This document shows positions 1-9,961 of a stretch of DNA of 36,246 nt, piece after piece. Each line of letters starts with the position of its first letter. Position 1 is the first letter of the stretch. Both the position numbers and the translations under genes were made by a program. The notes below the pieces were generated by a model, which saw only the letters and a list, made by a program, of their open reading frames with translations, was not told the origin of the DNA and did no database searches. The stretch is from Bryobacterales bacterium (GTDB taxonomy: Bacteria > Acidobacteriota > Terriglobia > Bryobacterales > Bryobacteraceae): NCBI GenBank assembly GCA_003162425.1, contig PMOK01000218.1, positions 22,758 to 59,003 of the forward strand, given 5' to 3'.

Positions 1-801
1 TGTTATGACGCCTTCTACAAAATCAGCACGGATCACAATTTTCCACCCGATTTTCCGTCGCCCAGCGTAGCTGCTGACATCCTGCGGGGCGCATTCTCGC
101 ATCCTGGCTTTTATTGCGTAGTTGCGGAACAGGATGGACGGATTGTCGGCAGCAACTGTCTGGACGAGCGAGACTCCATTGCAGGCCTTGGACCGATTAC
201 CGTGGATCCGGCCATCCAAAATGCACGCGTTGGCCGGCAACTCATGGAGACTGTGCTAGACAGGGCTGCGTCGCGCAATTTTGCCGGGGTTCGCCTAGTG
301 CAGGCTGCGTTCCACAATCGTTCGTTGTCCCTATACACGAAGCTCGGCTTCGTGGCGCGCGAGCCGCTTTCGGTGATGCAGGGGCCCGCAATCGGAAAGC
401 GCGTGGACGGCTGTACGGTGCGTCCGGCGCAACTGTCAGATTTGGACGAGTGCAATCGCGTATGCCGGAATGTTCACGGCCATGCTCGCGGTGGACAACT
501 GAAGGACGCGATCAATCATGCAACCGCGACCGTTGTAGAGCGCGGCGGAAAGATCACCGGATACGCAACAGCGTTGGCGTTCTTCGGACACACCGTAGCG
601 GAAACGAATCCGGACCTTCAGGCGCTGATCAGCTCCTCGCCAAGCTTTGGCGGGCCGGGTATTTTGGTGCCAACCCGCAATGCGGAATTATTTCGCTGGT
701 GCCTGGAGAGCGGCCTCCGCGTGGTGCAACCGATGACTTTGATGACGATTGGGTTGTATAACGAACCGGCCGGCGCCTATCTGCCATCCATCCTCTACTA
801 G
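1..801 (+). CDS. GNAT-family acetyltransferase, tandem domain, 5'-truncated
   Basis: The frame is open from the first base, so the true start lies outside the window; the GTG at 202 is internal. The visible 266 residues start in the middle of an N-terminal GNAT domain: a beta strand with EQDGRIVGSN, then the acetyl-CoA binding turn around NARVGRQLME, then LYTKLGFVAREP, which is the usual end of the GNAT fold (Y-x-K-x-GF). A second region follows from about VRPAQLSDLDECNRV to the end and resembles the C-terminal domain of YitH-like double GNAT proteins (Acetyltransf_18). Such enzymes transfer acetyl from acetyl-CoA to an amine; the substrate cannot be read from the sequence. The stop TAG is at 799-801. 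GNAT family is confident, the YitH-like arrangement moderately so. Confidence 0.8.
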   Translation, partial: CYDAFYKISTDHNFPPDFPSPSVAADILRGAFSHPGFYCVVAEQDGRIVGSNCLDERDSIAGLGPITVDPAIQNARVGRQLMETVLDRAASRNFAGVRLVQAAFHNRSLSLYTKLGFVAREPLSVMQGPAIGKRVDGCTVRPAQLSDLDECNRVCRNVHGHARGGQLKDAINHATATVVERGGKITGYATALAFFGHTVAETNPDLQALISSSPSFGGPGILVPTRNAELFRWCLESGLRVVQPMTLMTIGLYNEPAGAYLPSILY

Positions 802-890
802 CAGCGGCGGTATTCGACCGCGAGAGGATGAGATAATCTATAGAACCGCGCCAACGAGAACACGCCGGTCACGCGGATAGGAGATAAGAA

Positions 891-1439
891 ATGACTATAT
901 TGCAAGTGGCTTTGGTATTCGCTGGACTTGCGGGAATAACGCAATCCGCATGGAGCCAGCAGACTAGCACGTCCCAGCGCGGCATCCTGGGGTATTTGGA
1001 CTCCCGAACAGGCGCGTTCAGGCCTTTGGTGCAAGCCTCCGCGGAGGGCGAACAAGCTAAGGCTGCAACTGCGTCCCCCACGACCGGCAAGCTGGTCTTT
1101 GTCTTCAGTATCACCATAGCGTCAACGCTGGCAACGTCCGAGACAATCACCTGCAGTGGCAACGCGAGTGTCATCGAAATCGCCAACGGCACCGCCCTCA
1201 CAATCGAAGAAGCGGCGACGGTCATGGCAACGCGCTCCGGATCGAAGGCAAGCTGCACCGTGACGATACCTTACTCATGGTCGCTGACATTCGCCAGCAC
1301 AGATACCGTGGGGCTACAGTACACCATCACAGCCGGTTCCACGGTGGGTGTCGCGCGCTTGAGTCTTCAGTCTCTTCCAAGCATCAAGATCCCGGCCAGC
1401 GGGTCGACCACCACGCAGGATATCAGCGCGACAATCTGA
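891..1439 (+). CDS. Small secreted protein of unknown function
   Basis: This 182-residue protein begins with a signal peptide (hydrophobic VALVFAGLAGITQSAWS, probable cleavage after about residue 23, before QQTSTSQ). The rest is rich in Ser, Thr and Ala with alternating hydrophobic residues, as expected of an all-beta exported domain. There are two cysteines in the mature part (in TCSGNAS and ASCTVTI) which could form a disulfide. The ATG at 891 has a good ribosome binding site, AGGAG at 879-883. I do not recognise a family. It ends 15 bases before the convergent purF stop, with a short T run (1440-1446) after its own stop. It lies 89 bases behind the acetyltransferase; nothing shows a functional link. 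Confidence 0.7.
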   Translation: MTILQVALVFAGLAGITQSAWSQQTSTSQRGILGYLDSRTGAFRPLVQASAEGEQAKAATASPTTGKLVFVFSITIASTLATSETITCSGNASVIEIANGTALTIEEAATVMATRSGSKASCTVTIPYSWSLTFASTDTVGLQYTITAGSTVGVARLSLQSLPSIKIPASGSTTTQDISATI

Positions 1440-1454
1440 TTTTTTTGAACGTAG

Positions 1455-2912
1455 TTACCGCCGGCGGCCCTTGGCGGCCACCAGCTCTTCAATCTGGACC
1501 AGCTCAGTGGGATACTCGCGCGTATAACAGGCGTAGCAGTATTGTTTATGATCGTCCGCGACGGCGCGGCGCAGGGAATCCAGTGAGAGATAGGCGAGCG
1601 AGTCGGCTTCCACGTACTCGCGGATCTCCTCGATGGAATGATTGGCCGCGATCAGCTCATTCTCGCGCGGCGTGTCTACGCCGTAAAAGCAGGGGGAAAT
1701 CGTAGGCGGGCACGAAATGCGCATATGCACTTCCGTGGCACCAGCGTTGCGCACCATGCGGACAATCTTGCGGCTGGTCGTACCTCGAACTAGCGAATCG
1801 TCCACCAGAATCACGCGCTTGCCTTCCAGCAGGTGACGCACCGGATTCAACTTCAACTTCACGCCAAAATCGCGAATGGCCTGCGACGGTTCAATGAACG
1901 TGCGGCCCACATAGTGGTTGCGGATCAAGGCCTGCCGGAAGGGGATACCCGATTCGGCGGCATAACCGATAGCGGCCGCGACCCCGGAATCGGGGACTGG
2001 AACCACCACATCGGCATCCACGCCGGATTCCTGCGCGAGCAACCGGCCCAGATTCTCGCGCGATTCCTGCACCGGGCGCCCGAAGACGATGGAATCCGGC
2101 CGCGAGAAATAGACATGCTCGAAGACGCACTGTGCGTGCGGACCTTCCGGAGCGAAGCGCTCGCGCGTCATGCCCTCGGGGCCGATGCAGACCATCTCGC
2201 CGGGCTCGACATCGTTGACGTATTCCGCGTTGATCAAATCGAAGGCGCAGGTTTCTGATGCGAAGACGTAAGCTTTGCCGTTCTCGGTTTGCAATTCGCC
2301 GAAAGCGAGCGGCCTGAAGCCGTGCGGATCGCGGGCGATGATCACACGGTCTCGCGCCAGAAACACCAATGAAAATGCCCCGTCCAATTGCAGTAGAGCT
2401 TCGCGCAGCGCGCCAGCCAGCGTTCGCTCGCGCGACCGCGCCACCAGGTGCAGAATCACTTCAGTGTCGCTGGAGGCCTGGAAGATGGACCCCTCGCGTT
2501 CCAACTCACGCCGCAGGTCGCCAGCATTGGTGATGTTGCCGTTGTGCGCCACCGCAATCTGGCCCTTATTGCAGGCCACTGAGAATGGCTGCGCGTTCAG
2601 CAGCACCGTATCGCCGGCGGTGGAATAGCGCGTGTGCCCGATGGCCAAATCGCCCGGCAAGCACGCGATTTGTTCGGGCGTGAAAATATCCGCGACATGT
2701 CCCATGGACTTGTAACAGCGAATCTCGCGGCGGTCGCTGGTGGCTATACCGGCGCTCTCCTGTCCACGATGCTGCAGTGCGTACAAGCCAAGATAGGTCA
2801 GGTTGGATGCTTCCGGATGTCCGTAAATTGCGAACACGCCACACTCCTCGTGCAGTTTGTCGTCGAGGGGATGGGTGGTGGATGGTAGCGTCAGGAAATT
2901 ACGTTGGTTCAT
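1455..2912 (-). CDS. purF: Amidophosphoribosyltransferase PurF
   Basis: PurF makes phosphoribosylamine from PRPP and glutamine, the first step of purine synthesis. With the ATG at 2912 the protein has 485 residues. That ATG overlaps the purL stop as ATGA, so translation is probably coupled; the frame continues to 2948, but that only adds residues inside purL. The catalytic N-terminal cysteine is Cys24 ([11 protein letters not shown]), so a 23-residue propeptide would be removed. The PRPP loop [14 protein letters not shown] is at 367-380. Cys262, Cys408, Cys459 and Cys462 match the four cysteines that hold the [4Fe-4S] cluster in the Bacillus subtilis-type enzyme, so this is the iron-sulfur class. 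It is the last gene of purQ-purL-purF. Confidence 0.97.
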   Translation of the reverse strand: MNQRNFLTLPSTTHPLDDKLHEECGVFAIYGHPEASNLTYLGLYALQHRGQESAGIATSDRREIRCYKSMGHVADIFTPEQIACLPGDLAIGHTRYSTAGDTVLLNAQPFSVACNKGQIAVAHNGNITNAGDLRRELEREGSIFQASSDTEVILHLVARSRERTLAGALREALLQLDGAFSLVFLARDRVIIARDPHGFRPLAFGELQTENGKAYVFASETCAFDLINAEYVNDVEPGEMVCIGPEGMTRERFAPEGPHAQCVFEHVYFSRPDSIVFGRPVQESRENLGRLLAQESGVDADVVVPVPDSGVAAAIGYAAESGIPFRQALIRNHYVGRTFIEPSQAIRDFGVKLKLNPVRHLLEGKRVILVDDSLVRGTTSRKIVRMVRNAGATEVHMRISCPPTISPCFYGVDTPRENELIAANHSIEEIREYVEADSLAYLSLDSLRRAVADDHKQYCYACYTREYPTELVQIEELVAAKGRRR

Positions 2913-5113
2913 TGTTGATGCAGCATTTGCTCCAGCGATGTTTCCCACGGCCGACGAAGCTCACTCAGACTGCAATCCACAAGTGTTTTCGAATCGCAAT
3001 CAATCCGTAACCGCTCTTTCATCGTAACACCGATGCGCACTGCTTCGACACGATTCTTTTGCGCGATCGCTAGAACATTTTCGACCTCGGATGTTGAGAG
3101 CAGGATGCGCGACGGTCCTTCGTGGAACAGCAGGAATTCGGGCCGCGTTCCAGCCGGGACCTCGACGCGCGCTCCAACGCCCGCTGGTCCGAAACTCGCT
3201 TCCGCCAGCGCCACGGCTAAGCCGCCGTCGCTCAAATCGTGCGCTGATTCGGCCAGCCCCGCGCCAACGATCTCGCGAATCGCTAGATGAACGCGTTTTT
3301 CGTAATCCATATCGAGTGCGGGTGGCAGGCCCCACATGGATTGAAGGACCACTTTGACGTATTGGGTCCCACCGAAATGCAGGTCGTCTGAAACACCGAA
3401 GCCGCCCAGCAGAATCACGGCGCGATCCGGCTCCCTGAAATGAATCGGCGTGGGATGCGCGGTTTTCATCAGTCCGACCACGCCCATCACTGGGCTTGGA
3501 AAAATCGGCTCACCCAGCGTCTCGTTGTAGAGACTCACATTGCCGCCAGTGATGGGCGTTTCGAAAAACTCGCAAGCTTCCGACATGCCTTCGATGGATT
3601 CCACAAGCTGCGCCATGATCTCCGGGCGCTCCGGGTTGCCGAAGTTGAGATTGTTAGTGGCCGCCACTGGGAGCGCGCCGGCTGTGGAGAGATTGCGGCA
3701 GCATTCGGCCACAATCAGCTTGGCGCCTTCGCGTGGATCGAGCGCGCAGTAGCGGCCGTTGCCATCCAGCGAAATCGCGATAGACGTTCCCGTCTCTTTG
3801 ATGCGGACGATGGCGGCATCCGCGCCTGGGCCGGCTAGCGTGTTGCTGCGCACCAGGTGGTCATATTGTTCCCAAATCCAGCGCTTGGAGCAGATGTCGG
3901 CGGAGGAAAGCAGCGCGATAAGATCCTGCTCGACGGAGCCCGATGGCGGGATCAAAATCGGGGGCGCGAGCGGCGCCGGACGGTACGGCTTCGTGTGCGG
4001 GCGATCGTAGAGCGGCGCTTCATCGGCCAGCGCGCGGTTCGAAATTTCGGCCACCACCTGGCCGTGATCCTTCACGCGCAGCTTTCCGTCGGAGGTGACT
4101 TTTCCGATGGTGACCGCATCCAGCCCCCATTTGCGGAACACCTGAAACACTTCCTCTTCGCGGCCGCGCTCGGCCACCAGCAGCATGCGCTCCTGCGATT
4201 CCGACAGCATGATCTCGTAAGGCGTCATGCCGGTCTCGCGCTGCGGAACATATTGCAGGTCGATTTCGACGCCGGTTTCCGCGCGGCTGCCCATCTCGCA
4301 AGTGGAACAAGTCAGCCCCGCCGCGCCCATGTCCTGGATGCCGACGATGGCGCCAGTACGCATGGCTTCCAGGCACGCTTCGAGCAAAAGCTTCTCGAGA
4401 AACGGATCGCCCACCTGCACATTCGGCCGCTTCTGTTTCGATTCCTCGGTGAACTCGGCCGATGCCATGGAAGCGCCGTGAATCCCGTCGCGGCCCGTTT
4501 TCGCGCCTACATATATAACCGGATTTCCGATGCCTTTGGCCTTCCCGTAGAACACCTCGTCCTTCTTAAAGACACCCAGCGCGAAGACGTTCACCAGCGG
4601 ATTGCCGTTGTAGCACTCTTCGAAGACACACTCGCCGCCCACGGTGGGCACACCGAAACAATTGCCGTAATGCGCGATGCCGGAGACCACGCCTTCGAGA
4701 ATTCGTCGATTCCGCGCGTGATGGAGTGGGCCGAAGCGCAGGGCATCCAATACCGCTATCGGCCGCGCACCCATGGTGAAGATGTCGCGAAGAATTCCGC
4801 CTACGCCAGTGGCCGCGCCCTGAAACGGCTCAATGAAACTCGGATGATTGTGCGATTCGATCTTGAATGCAATTGCGTAATCGCCGCCGATGTCGATGAT
4901 GCCGGCGTTTTCTCCCGGCCCCTGCAGCACCAGCTTGCTGCGAGTGGGAAGCTTCCTGAGGTGAATGCGCGAGCTTTTGTAGGAGCAATGCTCGCTCCAC
5001 ATCACGCTGAAGATGCCGAGCTCGGTGTAGGTGGGTTCGCGGCCGAGCAGCGAGACAATTTTTTCGTATTCCGGCCCCGTTAGTTGATGGGCTTCGATGA
5101 CGGCCGGTGTCAT
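2909..5113 (-). CDS. purL: Phosphoribosylformylglycinamidine synthase subunit PurL
   Basis: This is the small (Bacillus-type) PurL of 734 residues. It binds ATP and FGAR and makes FGAM using ammonia delivered by PurQ. Family marks are [14 protein letters not shown] near residues 36-49 (active-site His42), [20 protein letters not shown], the glycine-rich [10 protein letters not shown], and [20 protein letters not shown] in the second half. The length is normal for the subunit form and far below the roughly 1300 residues of the fused PurL. The ATG at 5113 lies 3 bases after the purQ stop, and the stop overlaps purF, so the three genes are one transcription unit. This form normally needs PurS to bridge PurL and PurQ, and no purS is present in this operon. 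Confidence 0.97.
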   Translation of the reverse strand: MTPAVIEAHQLTGPEYEKIVSLLGREPTYTELGIFSVMWSEHCSYKSSRIHLRKLPTRSKLVLQGPGENAGIIDIGGDYAIAFKIESHNHPSFIEPFQGAATGVGGILRDIFTMGARPIAVLDALRFGPLHHARNRRILEGVVSGIAHYGNCFGVPTVGGECVFEECYNGNPLVNVFALGVFKKDEVFYGKAKGIGNPVIYVGAKTGRDGIHGASMASAEFTEESKQKRPNVQVGDPFLEKLLLEACLEAMRTGAIVGIQDMGAAGLTCSTCEMGSRAETGVEIDLQYVPQRETGMTPYEIMLSESQERMLLVAERGREEEVFQVFRKWGLDAVTIGKVTSDGKLRVKDHGQVVAEISNRALADEAPLYDRPHTKPYRPAPLAPPILIPPSGSVEQDLIALLSSADICSKRWIWEQYDHLVRSNTLAGPGADAAIVRIKETGTSIAISLDGNGRYCALDPREGAKLIVAECCRNLSTAGALPVAATNNLNFGNPERPEIMAQLVESIEGMSEACEFFETPITGGNVSLYNETLGEPIFPSPVMGVVGLMKTAHPTPIHFREPDRAVILLGGFGVSDDLHFGGTQYVKVVLQSMWGLPPALDMDYEKRVHLAIREIVGAGLAESAHDLSDGGLAVALAEASFGPAGVGARVEVPAGTRPEFLLFHEGPSRILLSTSEVENVLAIAQKNRVEAVRIGVTMKERLRIDCDSKTLVDCSLSELRRPWETSLEQMLHQQ

Positions 5114-5116
5114 TCG

Positions 5117-5788
5117 CTAGTTTGCCGTTACCAGTGCGGATACCATGGATTCAAAAATTACCAGGCCGTCCGTCGAACCCATCAGCGGCTCGGTGACGTC
5201 CTCGGGATGCGGCATCAACCCCATGACATTGCGGCCTTCGTTCAGGATGCCAGCGATGTCACGCAGCGATCCATTCGGATTCTCTAGATACCGCAGCACC
5301 ACGCGATCTTCAGCTTCCAATTGATCGAGCGTGCGTTCGTCGGCGATGTAGCAGCCTTCGCCGTGAGCGATCGGAAACACTACGCGCTGGCCTTTCGCCG
5401 CCCGGCACGTGAAGGGTGAGTTGGTGGTTTCCACACGCAGCGGCACCTGTTTGCAGATGAACTTCAGCCCTCGATTGCGGATCAGAGCGCCCGGCAGGAG
5501 TCCCGCTTCCACCAGGATTTGGAATCCATTGCAGATGCCGAGAACCAGCCCGCCGTCAGCGGCGAACTTGCGCACGCTTTGCATCACCGGTGAGAATTTT
5601 GCAATGGCGCCGCAGCGTAGATAGTCGCCGTAGGAGAAGCCGCCCGGGAGGATTAAGGCGTCGACATTGCCCAAATTGGTGGAATCGTGCCAGATGAACT
5701 CGGCATCCTGTCCGAGGATTTTGGAGACAGCAAACCACGCGTCATGCTCGCGATTGCTGCCAGGGAAGACAACGACACCGAACTTCAT
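5117..5788 (-). CDS. purQ: Phosphoribosylformylglycinamidine synthase subunit PurQ
   Basis: PurQ is the glutaminase subunit (class I amidotransferase) that feeds ammonia to PurL. The protein is 223 residues from the ATG at 5788. The frame is open further upstream to 5959, but [16 protein letters not shown] is the conserved N-terminus, and the extension would run into the divergent gene at 5865. The nucleophile is Cys86 in [10 protein letters not shown]; the His-Glu pair of the triad lies in [11 protein letters not shown] near the C-terminus. [16 protein letters not shown] is also typical. It is the first gene of the operon, with 76 bases between it and the divergent secreted-protein gene, so the promoter must lie there or inside that gene. 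There is no room for purS upstream. Confidence 0.96.
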   Translation of the reverse strand: MKFGVVVFPGSNREHDAWFAVSKILGQDAEFIWHDSTNLGNVDALILPGGFSYGDYLRCGAIAKFSPVMQSVRKFAADGGLVLGICNGFQILVEAGLLPGALIRNRGLKFICKQVPLRVETTNSPFTCRAAKGQRVVFPIAHGEGCYIADERTLDQLEAEDRVVLRYLENPNGSLRDIAGILNEGRNVMGLMPHPEDVTEPLMGSTDGLVIFESMVSALVTAN

Positions 5789-5864
5789 CGGTAAATTAGA
5801 TTGTAGCTCAGCGTGAGCCATACGCGTCCAGACTTTTGGTGCACTGCCCGCGTCCAAACAAACG

Positions 5865-7751
5865 ATGACTTCCGGTAAAATTGCGGCCCTGGTGTTGGGG
5901 CTCGCCCTGGTTGGAGCGACAGCCTCGGCGCAGACCTTCAATAACAGCGCGGACGGCAATTTATTCGGCGATTACTTCGTTCGCGAAGTGATGCTGTCGA
6001 ACGTCGATCAGAAGACGAGCGCCGTGGGACGCGCCCGGAGCATCGCCGGAACCATGACGTTCGACGGCCAGGGCAACTACACGTTTTCGGGCACGCTGAT
6101 GGATTCGTCGGCCGGTCAGCCAGCCACCATCACAGGCCAAATCGGCACATATGACCTTGCCGCGAATGGATTGTTCGCGATTGACGACCTGATTGACAAC
6201 ACGCAGACCGATTTCGGCGCAACCGGATTAGTCCGGACTGCCGGACTGCCCTCAATCGTTGCCAGCGCCACCGAAGGTCCTCAGAAAAATATTTTCGCCG
6301 CGATCCCCGCGGGATCGTCCATAACCACTGCAACGCTGCAGGCAACGTACAAAGTGGCGTTTATTGATTTTCTTGAAGGCAACGCGTCTCTGGTGCGGGA
6401 CGGCTACTTCACGCTCACTACCGCGGGGGATGGAAACTTCGGCAACGTCATTGTTACGGGCGCAATGGCGAACCTAGGCAACATGAACACTACTCAGACC
6501 CTCGCGAATGTCATCTACAACATTACGAACACCGAAGGGAGCGGAACCATCACGTTTCCACCTTTGCCGTCACTATCCACGCTGGTCACCGGCCAGAAGG
6601 ATTTCTTCATTTCGGCGGATGGTTCCATCTTTCTCGCCGGAGATCCGCGCGGGTTCGACCTGATGATTGGTATTCCCGCTCTCACCGGCGTGGCCACCAA
6701 CAGCTTGTATCAAGGAACGTATTTCATCGCCGGATTAGAGAACGACGCATCCAAAGTGGCGAGCGGCCAGAACGGCGTTGATGCGTTCTCCGGATCAATT
6801 TTCTCGCTTGGCCAAGGAACTTCGGTGGCGCACCGGCGGCTGGCCACTTTTGATAACCCCACCATCGATTACACGTATGCGCCCGCACCCTATAACCTGA
6901 CCTCCGACGGCACGTTTACCGACGGACTTATTCTCGGCATGTTCGGCGACGGCGGGCAGGCCTTTCTCGAAGTGGGCACCGGCACGTTTTATTCCCTGAC
7001 GCCTGGGCTCGGCGCGGAGTACACGGGGTCGAACCCATTTCTCGATCCACTCAAAGTGTGGAACGCAGCCAATTTGGCGCCCATTACGAACTCGGTAGCG
7101 CCGGGCGAGTTCGTTTCGTTGTTCGGATCGGGGCTGTGCTCGGTCACCGAAGCGGCACCCAGCCTTCCGCTCCCCACCACTTTAGGGAACGTGCAGGTAT
7201 CCGTAAATGGAGTTTTTGCGCCAATCAGCTATGTGAGTCCAAACCAGATCAACATTTTGGTTCCCTACGAGACCACGGGAGGTTACGCAACATTTCAGGT
7301 CAGCAGCGGTTTGGGTCTCTCGAACGCTGTGACGTTATATGAACGGGACACAGCACCCGGGGTTTTCACTTCCACCACCGGAGGATTCGCGCCAGGCGTT
7401 GGTTCGGCAGCGGCGCTACACGCGGATTTCTCGCCTGTGACCCAGAGCAATCCCGCCAAAGTGGGCGAGACCTTGCAGCTTTATGTAACCGGACTTGGCG
7501 CTGTAAATCCTGCAGTCGCGGATGGAGCCGCGGCCCTTGTAAAGCCCTTGAGCCTGGTGGTCGCCGATATCGGCGTGTTTGTGGATGGACAACCGGCCAC
7601 TGTCACCTTCAAAGGTCTAGCGCCGGGCTTCGCTGGTCTCTATCAGGTAAATTTCGTGGTGCCGAGCGGTGTAACGTCGGGGCAGCTGGTAGGGCTCTCG
7701 GTATCTACGCCGGATGCACTCACGAATGAGGCGAAGCTTTACATTCAGTAG
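5865..7751 (+). CDS. Secreted protein with Solibacter-type C-terminal domain (TIGR03437-like)
   Basis: This is a 628-residue exported protein. A signal peptide ([18 protein letters not shown], cleavage near residue 23) is followed by a long Gly/Thr/Asn-rich beta region (about 24-395) with no family I recognise. The C-terminal about 230 residues, from [18 protein letters not shown], match the repeated pattern known from Candidatus Solibacter: [56 protein letters not shown] and [12 protein letters not shown]. This domain is typical of Bryobacterales proteins and its role is unknown; surface display is likely. No good ribosome binding site precedes the ATG at 5865. The TAG stop (7749-7751) lies within the GTAGGGCAAGCC arm of a dispersed repeat, so the present C-terminus was probably set by that repeat. 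Confidence 0.88.
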   Translation: MTSGKIAALVLGLALVGATASAQTFNNSADGNLFGDYFVREVMLSNVDQKTSAVGRARSIAGTMTFDGQGNYTFSGTLMDSSAGQPATITGQIGTYDLAANGLFAIDDLIDNTQTDFGATGLVRTAGLPSIVASATEGPQKNIFAAIPAGSSITTATLQATYKVAFIDFLEGNASLVRDGYFTLTTAGDGNFGNVIVTGAMANLGNMNTTQTLANVIYNITNTEGSGTITFPPLPSLSTLVTGQKDFFISADGSIFLAGDPRGFDLMIGIPALTGVATNSLYQGTYFIAGLENDASKVASGQNGVDAFSGSIFSLGQGTSVAHRRLATFDNPTIDYTYAPAPYNLTSDGTFTDGLILGMFGDGGQAFLEVGTGTFYSLTPGLGAEYTGSNPFLDPLKVWNAANLAPITNSVAPGEFVSLFGSGLCSVTEAAPSLPLPTTLGNVQVSVNGVFAPISYVSPNQINILVPYETTGGYATFQVSSGLGLSNAVTLYERDTAPGVFTSTTGGFAPGVGSAAALHADFSPVTQSNPAKVGETLQLYVTGLGAVNPAVADGAAALVKPLSLVVADIGVFVDGQPATVTFKGLAPGFAGLYQVNFVVPSGVTSGQLVGLSVSTPDALTNEAKLYIQ

Positions 7752-7800
7752 GGCAAGCCTCCGGCTTGCCCACTATGGACAAGCCAGAGGCTTATCCTAC
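7748..7800. repeat. Palindromic dispersed repeat, family A, copy 1
   Basis: The arm GTAGGGCAAGCCTCCGGCTT, running on to 7771, is followed by an imperfect inverted arm at 7778-7800 that ends CTTATCCTAC. Each arm is itself a small hairpin (GGGCAAGCC / GGCTTGCCC), and the two arms are inverted copies of each other. A second copy lies at 21749-21799. The repeat holds the TAG stop of the gene on the left and, on the other strand, the TAA stop (7794-7792) of the DUF302 gene. It may also serve as a bidirectional transcription terminator. Confidence 0.85.
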
Positions 7801-8181
7801 GGCCTGCTCAATCACAGTGGAGACGGCGGCGATGGCCTTGATGTCGTCATCGTTCACTCCGAATCGCCGCTTCAGATATTGCGGATCGTTGTAGCTCAGC
7901 CAAACACTGCCGTCCGAATCCTGCCATGCCAGCGCCTTTATTGGCAGATCGATGGCCGACGTGGGCGCGGCCAGCATCAACGGAGTGCCTCCCTTGGGAT
8001 TCCCGAAAATCAGCACCTGAGTGGGCGGCATTTTCATTCCCACTTTCTCTGCCTCACCACTGTGGTCTACGCGCGCGAAAACCGTGATGCCCTTAGCTCG
8101 CAGGATCGCTTCCAGCCGGTCGAGAGTTTCCGGGACCGAAAACTTGCTCGGCTTGCTGATAATTCCATCACCTGATTTCAT
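7792..8181 (-). CDS. DUF302 domain protein
   Basis: The 129-residue protein starts at the ATG at 8181; a TTG 27 bases upstream is also in frame but would lie deeper inside the neighbour. It is a single DUF302 domain: SKPSKFSVPETLDRLEAIL, then GITVFARVDHSGEAEKVG, PPTQVLIFGNPKGGTPLM, IDLPIKALAWQDSDG and WLSYNDPQYLKRRFG follow the family order. The function of DUF302 is not established. The start overlaps the end of the DUF202 gene by 14 bases, so the two are cotranscribed and probably translationally coupled. Its last residues (AVG and TAA) are encoded by one arm of the dispersed repeat at 7748-7800. Confidence 0.88.
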   Translation of the reverse strand: MKSGDGIISKPSKFSVPETLDRLEAILRAKGITVFARVDHSGEAEKVGMKMPPTQVLIFGNPKGGTPLMLAAPTSAIDLPIKALAWQDSDGSVWLSYNDPQYLKRRFGVNDDDIKAIAAVSTVIEQAVG

Positions 8182-8557
8182 GGCTTCCCAAATATATTGC
8201 CATGGCAAGGCCCGCCGCTGCCAGAAGCAGGGCCACCACCAGAGCCAATGCGGAAGGACGTCCCACCACAGGTGTTCCTTCGTTGAGCCTTTTGATGAAC
8301 CGCACGTGGTTAATCGACGCCAGGATATTGACGGCCACGCCGATCACGATTAGTCCGGTGCCCACCGGAACAGACAATCCCGATAGGTCCGCCGTGGAAA
8401 CAACGCGCATCGAGGCCAGCTCGCGAAGAAAAAGGCCAAATCGCGCCACCACAAAGCCGAAGCCCATGAGGGCGAGGCCGGTGCGTATCCAGGCGAGAAA
8501 CGTGCGCTCCACTGCGAGATAAACTCGTGGATCGCGGGAATCGTCGGTGCGTGGCAT
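8168..8557 (-). CDS. DUF202 (YidH-like) small membrane protein
   Basis: The protein has 129 residues from the ATG at 8557 (MPRTDDSRDPRVYLAVERTF). An upstream start at 8599 would add a hydrophobic 14-residue stretch that lies in a repeat and is unlikely to be genuine. The DUF202 signature AVERTFLAWIRTGLALMGFG is at about residues 16-35. Three hydrophobic segments are visible: ALMGFGFVVARFGLFL, VGTGLIVIGVAVNILASI and ALALVVALLLAAAGLAMAI. It is an inner-membrane protein of unknown role. It overlaps the downstream DUF302 gene by 14 bases. Confidence 0.9.
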   Translation of the reverse strand: MPRTDDSRDPRVYLAVERTFLAWIRTGLALMGFGFVVARFGLFLRELASMRVVSTADLSGLSVPVGTGLIVIGVAVNILASINHVRFIKRLNEGTPVVGRPSALALVVALLLAAAGLAMAIYLGSHEIR

Positions 8558-8598
8558 GAAGATGCGGTCAATCCATAGTATCCAGAAAAATAGCAACA

Positions 8599-8661
8599 AC
8601 CGGTCGCTTACGCTCGCGGCTCGGAAAGATGTTACCGAACCGCGACCGTGAGGGAGTCGGT
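8599..8661. repeat. Imperfect inverted repeat, family C
   Basis: The left arm (8599-8624, beginning ACCGGTCGCTTACGCTCGCG) and the right arm (8635-8661, beginning CCGAACCGCGACCGTGAGGG) are approximate reverse complements separated by about 10 bases. It lies between the DUF202 gene and the ankyrin gene. The GC-rich form with AGCGTAAGCG / CGTGAGGG cores resembles small dispersed repeats common in Bryobacterales; only one copy was seen here. Confidence 0.6.
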
Positions 8662-8725
8662 GCCTTGCGGCGATTCTTCACGGAGCTGAGACTGAGTAAG
8701 GGCAGCGTCGGTCTAAACTGAAAGC

Positions 8726-9952
8726 ATGCGGGTCGCTGTGTTGCTACTAGCCACGCTGGCGATCGTTGCCGCCACCACCGAAGAGCTGCATAAAGCGGTC
8801 CGAGCGGGCGACATCGAGAGTGTCCGGGCGCTGCTCAAGCAAGGCGTATCCGTGAATGCCGTCGATCCGCTGGGCGGCACAGTATTGCACGATGCCGTGT
8901 GGGCCGGCGATAAAGAGATCGTCGCGCTGCTCATTGAAGCCGGTGGCGACGTCAATGCCCGCCATTCTGAAGCTGGTTCCACGCCACTGCATTACGCCAT
9001 CATCACCAACAACGTCGAAATCGCGGAAATGCTGATCGCGCACGGCGCCGATATCCAGGTTCCCTATCGCGGCGGCGCTACCGCGCTTCATTTGGCCGCG
9101 AATCGAGGCAATCGAGCCATGCTGGAACTCTTGCTGGCGCACGGAGCCCGTGTCAATGGCAAGGACGCGAGCGGCGCTACACCACTCGATGAAGCAGCCT
9201 GGAAGGGACAAGCCGAAGCAGCGCAAATCCTGCTGAGCCACGGCGCGAACATCAGTTCCAGGAACCCTGAAACCGGAATGACTCCACTGCATGAGGCCGC
9301 CTCGAAGGGACAATTGGATGTCGTGAAAGTTTTGCTAACGGCCGGAGCCGATCTGAACGCCCGCGACACCGCAGGCGCCACACCGCTCGATGAAGCTCTG
9401 CACTACCGCCAGACAAACGTTGTCGAAGTCTTACTTCGGGCAGGCGCGCGGCGCCCCGGTGAGGATCTATCGGCGCCGGCCGCGCTCCACGAGGCGATCC
9501 TGCATGGCCAATTGGATATTGTTGGCGTTCTGCTGGATACAGGCGCCGATCCCAACCGAGCCGGACCGGAAGGATCGACACCGCTCGACGATGCCTGTCT
9601 CAAGGGTCAGAAGGGGATTGCCGCGACGCTGCTGACCCACGGCGCGCGCGTGAACGTCCGGAATAAATCCGGCGCCACGCCTTTGCATACGGCTGCTCTG
9701 GGCGGCGACGCCGAAGTGGTAAAGCTGTTGCTGGATCACGGCGCGGAGATCAACGCCAGGGACCAGGAGTCCGGCGCCACGCCGCTCTCCTACGCGGCTT
9801 CATTGGGTCGAGCGGAGGTGGTGGAACTGCTGCTCGACCGAGGCGCGGATGCGACGCTCAAGAACACCCGCGGCCAGACGCCGCTCGATCTGGCGGAGCA
9901 GAACAACCAGAAAGAGATCAGCGAGCTACTGCGCCGGCATATTACCAAGTAA
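8726..9952 (+). CDS. Exported ankyrin-repeat protein
   Basis: The protein has 408 residues. A short signal peptide (MRVAVLLLATLAIVAA) is followed directly by about 12 consecutive ankyrin repeats of about 33 residues that fill the whole chain. Each follows the pattern x-TPLHEAA-x-x-G-x-x-x-VV-x-x-LL-x-x-GADVNA-x; several have TPLDEA in place of TPLHEA. The final repeat ends SELLRRHITK. Ankyrin stacks bind other proteins; the partner cannot be predicted. No catalytic or membrane domain is present. The ATG at 8726 has only a weak ribosome binding site. The next intact gene on this strand begins about 460 bases downstream, so it is probably transcribed alone. Confidence 0.93.
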   Translation: MRVAVLLLATLAIVAATTEELHKAVRAGDIESVRALLKQGVSVNAVDPLGGTVLHDAVWAGDKEIVALLIEAGGDVNARHSEAGSTPLHYAIITNNVEIAEMLIAHGADIQVPYRGGATALHLAANRGNRAMLELLLAHGARVNGKDASGATPLDEAAWKGQAEAAQILLSHGANISSRNPETGMTPLHEAASKGQLDVVKVLLTAGADLNARDTAGATPLDEALHYRQTNVVEVLLRAGARRPGEDLSAPAALHEAILHGQLDIVGVLLDTGADPNRAGPEGSTPLDDACLKGQKGIAATLLTHGARVNVRNKSGATPLHTAALGGDAEVVKLLLDHGAEINARDQESGATPLSYAASLGRAEVVELLLDRGADATLKNTRGQTPLDLAEQNNQKEISELLRRHITK

Positions 9953-9961
9953 CGAAGGATG

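Noticed and set aside
3857-5083. Long plus-strand frame of 408 codons opposite purL
   Set aside because: It is a shadow of purL, rich in Arg and His with no domain, and typical of high-GC antisense frames.
5789-5959. Longer PurQ starting at 5959
   Set aside because: The extra 57 residues do not belong to the family and overlap the divergent secreted-protein gene; [12 protein letters not shown] is the conserved start.
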